10,449 bases of DNA, from contig PMNG01000115.1 in the NCBI GenBank assembly GCA_003162615.1, positions 1 to 10,449 on the forward strand, given 5' to 3'. Under the pieces are notes generated by a model, which saw nothing but the letters and a program-made list of their open reading frames with translations, did no database searches and was not told the origin of the DNA. The translations under genes and the position numbers were made by a program. Of the stretch, positions 5,775 to 10,449 are shown piece after piece; within the stretch, counting starts at the first letter, position 1; the number at the start of each line of letters is the position of its first letter. This stretch comes from Methanothrix sp. (GTDB lineage: Archaea > Halobacteriota > Methanosarcinia > Methanotrichales > Methanotrichaceae).

Positions 5775-5943
5775 AGTTCAAGATTAGAGTTCTAGATAAT
5801 TCTGTACTTCAAAAAGATCATCTCGACGGCTATATTACTTCCTGCTGGGTGTCCAGGTTGAATCTCGACCAACAGTTCGAAACGCCATTGTGGCTTCCCA
5901 TTGATAGATGAACAAGTTCAAAGTTAAATCCGCCGGTCAAACT

Positions 5944-5950
5944 CATATAG
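5944..5950 (+). promoter_or_regulatory. Probable TATA box of the PHP-domain gene
   Basis: CATATAG is centred 27 bases before the ATG at 5974, again predicting a leaderless or nearly leaderless transcript. The 199-base stretch between srp19 and this gene otherwise shows nothing I can name. Confidence 0.4.
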
Positions 5951-5973
5951 GCTCAGCTTCAACTTAGTCGGTT

Positions 5974-6612
5974 ATGATTGACCTACACACTCACACCATC
6001 TTCAGTGACGGCGAGCTAATACCGAGCGAACTGGTGCGAAGAGCGGAGGTGAAGGGCTATACGGCCATAGGCCTGACCGATCACGTTGACTTCACAAACA
6101 TTGAGCATGTTATCTCCTGCCTCTCCAAAGCCAAATATTTGGAGGATGTACTGGACATGAAAATATTTGCCGGGGTGGAGCTGACTCATGTTCCCCCGGA
6201 GAAGATCGAGTCGCTTACGACCCTTGCTAGAAGGCTTGGAGCCGATATTGTTGTCGTTCACGGCGAAACTCCCGTGGAACCCGTCCGTCCCGGAACCAAT
6301 TTGGCAGCGATTAAGGCGGGCGTGGACATCCTTGCCCATCCGGGATTTCTAACCGCCGAGGAAGCTGAACTAGCCAGGGACAATAATGTCTGCCTAGAGA
6401 TCACTTCCCGACTAGGGCACAACATCACCAACGGCCATGTGGTCCGGCTGGCGAAAGAGGCTGGGGCGAGGATGATAGTAGATACCGATACTCACAGCCC
6501 GGAGGACCTCATAGACACAGAACGCGCTATCCAGATCGCTATTGGCGCTGGCCTTACCCCGGAAGAGGCCAGGAGGATTGTGACCGAACATCCGATAGTT
6601 AGAGATAGTTAG
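5974..6612 (+). CDS. PHP-domain metal-dependent phosphohydrolase
   Basis: The 212-residue protein is a single PHP domain, a trinuclear-metal phosphoesterase fold. The metal ligands are in place: HTHT with H5 and H7, D12 in FSDGE, TDH (D36, H37), E69 in GVELTH, H96 in VVHGE, H122 in AHPG, and DTDTH (D172, H174) near the C-terminus. Relatives are annotated as histidinol-phosphatase-like or simply PHP family, and no his genes are near, so the substrate is open. Archaeal RNase P subunit Rpp30 has a related barrel, but without intact metal ligands, so this protein is more likely a real hydrolase. It is cytoplasmic, with no signal or membrane segment. The TAG stop lies inside a 10-base tandem duplication. 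Confidence 0.88.
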   Translation: MIDLHTHTIFSDGELIPSELVRRAEVKGYTAIGLTDHVDFTNIEHVISCLSKAKYLEDVLDMKIFAGVELTHVPPEKIESLTTLARRLGADIVVVHGETPVEPVRPGTNLAAIKAGVDILAHPGFLTAEEAELARDNNVCLEITSRLGHNITNGHVVRLAKEAGARMIVDTDTHSPEDLIDTERAIQIAIGAGLTPEEARRIVTEHPIVRDS

Positions 6613-6613
6613 A
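6594..6613 (+). repeat. 10-base tandem duplication over the stop of the PHP gene
   Basis: GATAGTTAGA occurs twice head to tail. The gene's TAG stop (6610-6612) lies in the second copy. It probably arose by slippage and may have changed the last two or three residues of the protein. Confidence 0.6.
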
Positions 6614-6664
6614 TAGACTAGGCAAGTTAATTACATCAATATTCAGCGAAATTATCGGGACGCA

Positions 6665-6668
6665 GGAG
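6665..6668 (+). promoter_or_regulatory. Ribosome binding site of the DUF2209 gene
   Basis: GGAG lies 4 bases before ATG 6673 and 8 bases before ATA 6677. It shows that initiation belongs here and not at the downstream ATG 6734, which has no such site. It does not decide between the ATA start and a one-base error. Confidence 0.55.
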
Positions 6669-6676
6669 TTGAATGA

Positions 6677-7081
6677 ATAGACATCGTAGCAGTTGATATA
6701 TCAGGTAGGCACGAATTCAAGGGCCGCTATCACATGGTTTGTGCGGCTGTCTCCGCTAGAATCTCCCCAGAGTACATAGAGGAGATCTACCAGGTGAGGC
6801 TGAAACCCTGCGTTGCTGAAACCCTCGACTTAAACATAGTTGTGAATCTTGTAAGTGCGACTTCCCAATGCATCCATGGAACTGTCATCGCTGAGAAAGG
6901 AGACATGTACAACCTAGATGTCTGGAAGGTCAACAGCATTCTGGGAAGGGATTTCAAGTATCCTGAGTCTTTGGGGGAGAGAAACGCCATTGAGCTGGCT
7001 CATCACATCTCTTTTGCGGGAAGAAACCTGATCATACACCAGGAAGACGACAAAGTTGGAGTGGACACCAATAATGAATGA
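6677..7081 (+). CDS. DUF2209-family protein, N-terminus uncertain
   Basis: I recognise this as the archaeal DUF2209 family, whose function is unknown to me; the N-terminal part looks RNase-H-like. The conserved start IDIVAVDISGRHEFKGRYHM continues into VCAAVSARISPEYIEEIY, and the protein ends about 134 residues later. The first in-frame ATG is at 6734, which would remove the conserved DISGRH block, and no ATG, GTG or TTG precedes it in frame: a TGA sits at 6674-6676, just before an ATA at 6677. An ATG at 6673 is in the wrong frame by one base. So translation begins either at the non-standard ATA, which has a GGAG 8 bases upstream, or the sequence carries a one-base insertion after ATG 6673. 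The 3' end overlaps the hflX start by 8 bases, so the two are probably co-translated. Confidence 0.72.
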   Translation: MDIVAVDISGRHEFKGRYHMVCAAVSARISPEYIEEIYQVRLKPCVAETLDLNIVVNLVSATSQCIHGTVIAEKGDMYNLDVWKVNSILGRDFKYPESLGERNAIELAHHISFAGRNLIIHQEDDKVGVDTNNE

Positions 7082-8327
7082 TAAAATAGACGAAGCTAAA
7101 ACGGCTGTTTTGCTCACGAGAGAGAATCCTAATCAGGCACCAGATCCGTACAGGGTGGAGGAACTGTTGGGCCTGGCTGAGGCCGCAGGCTACAGGGTTC
7201 TGGCAGAGATCGTCCAACGGCGGGGAAGAGATCACAGGTTCCAGCTTGGACGAGGCAGGATTCAGGAGGCAATGACCTACAGCCCGAGCAAACTGATATT
7301 CTACAACGCTCTCAGCCCCAGCCAGGTTTACAACATTCGCAGCGAGTTCTCCACTTTACCTATTGACAGGTTCAACCTCATCCTGGAGATCTTCGCCTCC
7401 CGGGCATCCACCCGCGAAGCCAAGCTGCAGATAGAGCTGGCCAAGCTCACCTACGATGCTCCATACGTGAGGAACGTCCTTTCTCAGAGGAAGAAGAGCG
7501 AGCAGCCCGGCTTCGGAGGGTCGGGAGCCTACGACGAATCGATGTACAACGACATCAAGTCGAGGATTGCCAAGATCAAGGATGCCCTAAAGGAAGTGGA
7601 ATCGATAGGCGAGGACCGCCGGCAAAGACGGCGCGAGCTGGGATTCGACTTAGTAGCTCTAGCCGGATACACCAATGCAGGCAAAAGCACTCTCTTGAAT
7701 GCACTCACCAGCGCAGGAGTGGAGGTCAGAGACCAGCCCTTCACCACCCTTTCCCCGACTACTAGAGCGCTTGATATACGTAGCCGCAGGATCTTGCTCA
7801 CCGACACAGTGGGCTTCATCGACGATCTCCCCCACTTCCTTATAAAGGCCTTCAGGTCCACTCTTTCGGAGATTTCCGAGGCAGATCTTGTCTTGCTGGT
7901 AGCGGACGTGAGCGATTCACCGGAGACCTTGAGGCGGAAGCTGGTCGCATCCCATAAGGCCTTGTGGGATTGCGGTTCTAGAGCACCGATTATCACCGTC
8001 CTCAACAAGGCTGACCGGCTAACCGTAAGCGAATCGCTGGAACGGCTCGCGATGGTCAGCGATCTTGCACCAAATCCGGTTCTTCTTTCAGCCTCAACAA
8101 GACTCGGATTTGTCGATCTAATGCAGTTGATCTATCAAAAGCTTCAGCCTCTAAAGGAAGTCCAGATCAAGCTGCCATACACTCCGGAAGGGATGAGCGA
8201 GCTATCCCGGCTTTATGATAGCGCGGAGATGCTCGATGTCAGCTACCAGGAGCAGATGGTGATAAGGTTGCGTGGCAAAGAAGAAGTCGTTACAAAGGCC
8301 TTGAGCTCAAGTGCTCGCGAGCTTTGA
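7074..8327 (+). CDS. hflX: GTPase HflX
   Basis: HflX is a ribosome-associated GTPase; in bacteria it splits stalled 70S ribosomes after stress, and the archaeal protein binds the large subunit. From ATG 7074 the protein has 417 residues. The N-terminal HflX domain (about 1-185) includes RFQLGRGRIQEAM and KLQIELAKLTYDAPYVRNV, and a basic helical linker precedes the GTPase domain. That domain has G1 GYTNAGKST (198-206), G2 in FTTLSPTTR, G3 DTVGF (244-248), G4 NKAD (311-314) and an SAS G5 at about 340. The start codon lies inside the 3' end of the DUF2209 gene, preceded by GGAG about 12 bases upstream; a TTG at 7056 is a less likely start. The gene ends in a palindromic hairpin. Confidence 0.95.
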   Translation: MNDKIDEAKTAVLLTRENPNQAPDPYRVEELLGLAEAAGYRVLAEIVQRRGRDHRFQLGRGRIQEAMTYSPSKLIFYNALSPSQVYNIRSEFSTLPIDRFNLILEIFASRASTREAKLQIELAKLTYDAPYVRNVLSQRKKSEQPGFGGSGAYDESMYNDIKSRIAKIKDALKEVESIGEDRRQRRRELGFDLVALAGYTNAGKSTLLNALTSAGVEVRDQPFTTLSPTTRALDIRSRRILLTDTVGFIDDLPHFLIKAFRSTLSEISEADLVLLVADVSDSPETLRRKLVASHKALWDCGSRAPIITVLNKADRLTVSESLERLAMVSDLAPNPVLLSASTRLGFVDLMQLIYQKLQPLKEVQIKLPYTPEGMSELSRLYDSAEMLDVSYQEQMVIRLRGKEEVVTKALSSSAREL

Positions 8328-8330
8328 GCT
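8304..8330 (+). terminator. Hairpin over the hflX stop codon (possible terminator)
   Basis: AGCTCAA (8304-8310) pairs perfectly with TTGAGCT (8324-8330). Between them lies the perfect palindrome GCTCGCGAGC (8313-8322), and just before is another one, TTGAGCTCAA (8301-8310). The TGA stop is inside the right arm. A weak TTTAT follows. It could slow or end transcription before UPF0280, which has its own TATA box, or act as a 3' stability element. Confidence 0.4.
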
Positions 8331-8351
8331 TTATCGGGCTTCAGTGCCCAA

Positions 8352-8363
8352 AAAGATATACTT
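8352..8363 (+). promoter_or_regulatory. Probable TATA box of the UPF0280 gene
   Basis: AAAGATATACTT is centred about 36 bases before the ATG at 8394, which would give a leader of about 10 bases. Together with the hairpin at the end of hflX it suggests that UPF0280 is transcribed separately. Confidence 0.4.
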
Positions 8364-8393
8364 GCTTCGCCCAGTTAGACCAATAGATCAATC

Positions 8394-9116
8394 ATGCCAG
8401 TGCCGATCCGGGAGCATTATCAGCTCCGTGAGACTATCGCAACCATCTTCGCCTACGAGCAGAGTCACATCGAGGCGGCCAAGGAATCGATCAGAGAGCA
8501 GCGAAACCTTTTGGAGAAATTCATCCAGGCCGACCCCTTTTTCATGCTGACCCTGGAACCCTACGACCTCAAGGCGAATGATGCCCCTGATATAGTTCAG
8601 CGGATGATCAAAACCAGTGCAGTCTTCGGCATCGGCCCCATGAGCGCCGTTGCTGGAGTGATAGCCAAGATTGCTGTCGAGGCCATGATTGAAGCTGGTG
8701 CGCCCTACGCCATCGTGGACAACGGCGGGGATATCTCCATCCTCAATGACCAGACAGTTCTCGTAGGAATCTACGCTGGAACTTCGCCCATAAAGGACCT
8801 GGCTTTAGAGGTTCCGCCCAGAGCTAAGCCGCTGGGGGTATGCACCAGCTCGGGGACCGTCGGGCCTTCGATCAGCTTCGGATGCGCCGATGCAGCCCTG
8901 ATAGTTTCCAAAGATCCTGCTCTGGCGGATGCCGCAGCAACGGCCCTGGGCAACGCCGTTCAGCCCAATGTGCCGCTGGCGCAATGCTTCAAAGCAATCG
9001 ACAAGCCGGGAATAGATGGAGCACTCGTGATCCGGGGCGAGGAGATGGCGATCTGGGGTGAGCTGCCTCCGATACGAAGGGCAAGGGTGGGGGCGGAGAG
9101 GATAACGAAGGGTTAG
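8394..9116 (+). CDS. UPF0280 family protein (ApbE-like fold)
   Basis: The 240-residue protein matches the UPF0280 family, found in nearly all methanogens. Visible conserved segments are the N-terminal YEQSHIEAAKESIREQRNL helix region (about 21-39), FGIGPMSAVAGVIA (about 78-91), YAIVDNGGDIS (about 105-115), LGVCTSSGTVGPSISFG (about 147-163) and ADAAATALGNAV (about 178-189). The NGGDI, the Ser/Thr-Gly stretch and the ADAxATAL helix resemble ApbE-type FAD/FMN transferases, to which the family is distantly related. The lipoprotein signal and the complete metal-site pattern of ApbE are missing, so no activity can be stated. It is soluble, with no membrane segment. It ends in TAG, followed by an AT-rich hairpin. 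Confidence 0.88.
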   Translation: MPVPIREHYQLRETIATIFAYEQSHIEAAKESIREQRNLLEKFIQADPFFMLTLEPYDLKANDAPDIVQRMIKTSAVFGIGPMSAVAGVIAKIAVEAMIEAGAPYAIVDNGGDISILNDQTVLVGIYAGTSPIKDLALEVPPRAKPLGVCTSSGTVGPSISFGCADAALIVSKDPALADAAATALGNAVQPNVPLAQCFKAIDKPGIDGALVIRGEEMAIWGELPPIRRARVGAERITKG

Positions 9117-9149
9117 CCGAACTGGTGAACTAGAATTAGGGTTATAACT

Positions 9150-9174
9150 GAATAAAATGTATTATATTTTATTC
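9150..9174 (+). terminator. AT-rich hairpin terminator after UPF0280
   Basis: GAATAAAAT (9150-9158) pairs perfectly with ATTTTATTC (9166-9174) across a 7-base loop. It lies 34 bases after the TAG stop, and the right arm supplies a T-rich stretch. It can work on either strand, but it also lies over 100 bases past the end of the minus-strand gene at 9279. Confidence 0.5.
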
Positions 9175-9260
9175 GATCAATCAGACGTTAAATGGGCGAA
9201 AACCTGCCGAAATGGCTGGAGTGGTATCGATGGAGAGAATAAGTGGGTGTGATTACTCAA

Positions 9261-9296
9261 CAGAAGTGTAAGGAAGATTTAAGCCGTGCACTTCTG
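9261..9296. repeat. 8-bp inverted repeat at the 3' end of the minus-strand membrane gene
   Basis: CAGAAGTG (9261-9268) and CACTTCTG (9289-9296) are exact complements with a 20-base loop. The TAA stop of the minus-strand membrane protein (9279-9281) lies in the loop. A role in 3' end formation of that gene is possible; there is no T-run. Confidence 0.35.
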
Positions 9297-9632
9297 AAGC
9301 TGGCGGCGTTTTTCTATTGCCGCCTTACCAATTTCAGCAGCCGAGAGCGTCTGCTCATCTTTGTGTGATGAGCACAATACGAAAATCAACAAAATTGGCA
9401 TATCAATTAGAAGCGCAAGGAGACTAGCCGGGGTATATGTAGTGCGAAATGGCAGCACCCATTCTTCTAGCACGAGATAGGATAAGGCAATCACAGTTAC
9501 TTGCTCATAAGACAACCCCATAACTAAGCTTGCCCAGGTGATTAGACCAGACAGTAAGAGCAAGACCAAAACATGAATGCTTCTTACCCACGTTTTGAGT
9601 GCAAACAGCACTAAGCCACTCCTTGATAACAT
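9279..9632 (-). CDS. Small three-helix membrane protein of unknown function
   Basis: I do not recognise the family. The 117-residue protein has three hydrophobic stretches, at about residues 19-40 (IHVLVLLLLSGLITWASLVM), 45-61 (VTVIALSYLVLEEWVLP) and 69-88 (SLLALLIDMPILLIFVL), followed by a charged 30-residue C-terminal tail rich in Lys, Arg and Glu that would lie in the cytoplasm. ATG 9632 is chosen because GAGGTGAT, a strong archaeal ribosome site, ends 6 bases before it; the TTG at 9638 touches that site and cannot be used. A TATA-like TTTAATTAG lies about 29 bases upstream. The gene is AT-richer than the genes to its left and belongs to a run of small minus-strand membrane proteins. Confidence 0.7.
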   Translation of the reverse strand: MLSRSGLVLFALKTWVRSIHVLVLLLLSGLITWASLVMGLSYEQVTVIALSYLVLEEWVLPFRTTYTPASLLALLIDMPILLIFVLCSSHKDEQTLSAAEIGKAAIEKRRQLQKCTA

Positions 9633-9680
9633 GATCAAATCACCTCTGGTTGGTAACTAATTAAACCTTGTGTTGATGAT

Positions 9681-9818
9681 TTATCTATCTTTCTGTTCTT
9701 TCTGTTTATCCATATCGGTCTTCAGGGCGTGAACTTCAATCGCCAATTCATGCACACTCCTTGTCGCTATTAGAAGAAGCGATTTCACGGTAGATAGAAT
9801 ATAAACTGCAATATAATA
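9681..9818 (-). pseudogene. Open 3' segment following an in-frame TAA, possible C-terminal half of the neighbouring gene
   Basis: Directly after the TAA that ends the 71-residue gene, the same frame stays open for 45 codons to a TAA at 9681. It encodes YYIAVYILSTVKSLLLIATR, a hydrophobic stretch, followed by SVHELAIEVHALKTDMDKQK and a basic end. It could be expressed on its own only from a GTG at 9788 (35 residues, no good ribosome site). The simplest reading is that a nonsense change split a two-helix membrane protein of 117 codons. A separate tiny protein is the alternative. Confidence 0.45.
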
Positions 9819-10034
9819 TTAATTGGATAACTGCATTATTTGGTTGACTACTTGTGCATTTCCTTCATTTAGATAGTTTGCTTCCATTGCAAGTCCATGC
9901 ACGACCAACATGGCAACGCCAACATAGAAAGCATCACGTATCAAAACGATTAGAATATCTTTTTCTATTGAGCGCTCGATCCTCTCCAATATCGGCGATC
10001 TATCCGACTTATTCGATCGCTTGCGCTTAGACAC
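9819..10034 (-). CDS. Small single-helix membrane protein, possibly truncated
   Basis: The 71-residue protein starts with a very basic, soluble segment (MSKRKRSNKSDRS), then an amphipathic ERIERSIEKD, then one membrane helix at about residues 27-49 (ILIVLIRDAFYVGVAMLVVH), and ends NQIMQLSN. By the positive-inside rule the N-terminus should face the cytoplasm. The GTG start is supported by a strong TATA box (GTATAAATATAAC at 10054-10066) centred about 26 bases upstream, giving a leaderless transcript. The frame continues open for 45 codons after its TAA, so it may be the front half of a broken longer gene. The family is unknown to me. Confidence 0.55.
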   Translation of the reverse strand: MSKRKRSNKSDRSPILERIERSIEKDILIVLIRDAFYVGVAMLVVHGLAMEANYLNEGNAQVVNQIMQLSN

Positions 10035-10053
10035 AAAGTGGTAACTGTGTTTT

Positions 10054-10066
10054 GTTATATTTATAC
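10054..10066 (-). promoter_or_regulatory. TATA box of the small membrane-protein gene
   Basis: Minus-strand GTATAAATATAAC is one of the best TATA-box matches in the window. It is centred about 26 bases before the GTG at 10034, so the RNA would begin at or next to the start codon. It shows that the reading frame below is, or recently was, a real gene. Confidence 0.55.
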
Positions 10067-10249
10067 TCGACGTAATTGTTTTTTAATTGTAAAAATATCT
10101 ATTATCAACGCACGCTTACGTAACACTCCTTTGCAAAGTCAATAGCTAAATAGAACCCCTGTTCGAACGTGGTGTCGAGAGAGCCACGTCCTGCAACAGA
10201 ATCGTTTATCGAAACCTTGAACTACATCCACATCTTTCAACCCAAGGTC

Positions 10250-10255
10250 AGGTGA
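10250..10255 (+). promoter_or_regulatory. Ribosome binding site deciding the TTG start of thrS
   Basis: AGGTGA lies 6 bases before the TTG at 10262. Unlike most genes here, thrS therefore seems to have a leader. It may be long, since no TATA box lies at the leaderless distance. Confidence 0.6.
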
Positions 10256-10261
10256 CCACTA

Positions 10262-10449
10262 TTGCAATTGCTCCTAATCCACTCTGATTACATCGAGTTC
10301 GAGGCCAAGAGGCCCACCAAGTTCGCCGAAGAGATCGAAGAGGCTGCCAAGAAAGGCAGGCTTGAAGAAGCCCTCTGCGCCTTCGTGGCCGTCGAGAAGT
10401 TCGACGAGGATGACCCCGAGGCCGTGATAGCCGAAGGTGCAAAGCAGAT
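10262..10449 (+). CDS. thrS: Threonyl-tRNA synthetase, N-terminal editing domain (partial, runs off the window)
   Basis: From TTG 10262 the frame reads MQLLLIHSDYIEFEAKRPTK, continues with FAEEIEEAAKKGRLEEALCA and FVAVEKFDEDDPEAVIAEGA, and is cut at the window edge after 62 codons. This is the start of the archaeal-type ThrRS. Its N-terminal domain has a D-aminoacyl-tRNA deacylase-like fold and removes serine wrongly attached to tRNA-Thr, unlike the N2 domain of bacterial ThrRS. The LLLIHSDYIE strand and loop, and the EEAL-AF-AVEK-DE-PE pattern, are typical. The catalytic core, which would confirm the call, lies outside the window. The start is unusual (TTG), but it agrees with the family's first residues and has AGGTGA at the right distance. 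The codon use is G/C-rich at third positions, unlike the AT-rich small genes just before it. Confidence 0.9.
   Translation, partial: MQLLLIHSDYIEFEAKRPTKFAEEIEEAAKKGRLEEALCAFVAVEKFDEDDPEAVIAEGAKQ

Noticed and set aside
5874..5883. A T-loop-like GTTCGAAAC suggesting a tRNA between srp19 and the PHP gene
   Set aside because: The flanking five-base arms do not pair and no acceptor or anticodon stem can be built around it.
10161..10189. GTTCGAAC and the ACGTGG/CCACGT inverted repeat before thrS, as a tRNA or leader structure
   Set aside because: Only six base pairs with an 11-base loop and no cloverleaf partners; too weak to call.
10248..10442. An arginine-rich minus-strand frame at the right end
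   Set aside because: It mirrors the G/C-rich codons of the thrS start on the plus strand; the arginine-rich translation is an artefact.

Overview
The window looks like chromosomal DNA of a methanogenic euryarchaeon, most likely in or near the Methanosarcinales/Methanotrichales (a Methanothrix-like organism is my best guess). The reasons are an archaeal SRP19, an archaeal-type threonyl-tRNA synthetase with its own N-terminal editing domain, a short NifB without a NifX domain, the methanogen-typical UPF0280 and DUF2209 proteins, and many genes with a TATA-like box 25-30 bases before the start codon (leaderless or nearly so). TAG closes at least four genes, which argues against a pyrrolysine-decoding relative such as Methanosarcina. 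The species call is an inference.

Left part (1-1038): a minus-strand acylphosphatase-like gene with a long coiled-coil tail is split by a frameshift at about 604-607. It is flanked by three decayed CRISPR-repeat-like sequences (1-33, 846-882, 920-956); the last two are spaced like one repeat-spacer unit. A perfect 12-bp hairpin and a TATA-adjacent palindrome lie in the same intergenic stretch.

Centre-left (1039-3622): a nitroreductase-family flavoprotein gene is followed by the overlapping pair thiM-thiE (thiazole salvage and thiamine phosphate synthesis). The 435-base gap after thiE holds what looks like the decayed 3' end of an unknown minus-strand gene. Two minus-strand genes follow: a class I glutamine amidotransferase-like protein and, upstream of it, a stand-alone NifB.

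Centre-right (5484-9116): five plus-strand genes run in sequence: srp19, a PHP-domain hydrolase, DUF2209, hflX (overlapping DUF2209) and UPF0280. The two RNA/ribosome-linked genes (srp19, hflX) sit beside two conserved archaeal families of unknown or weakly known role.

Right end (9117-10449): AT-rich sequence carries small minus-strand membrane-protein genes, one apparently split by an in-frame TAA. The 5' end of thrS (ThrRS editing domain, TTG start) then runs off the window. I found no complete mobile element, tRNA, rRNA or intact CRISPR array. At least four genes show an apparent frame break, so either this locus collects decaying genes or the sequence contains a few indel/substitution errors.
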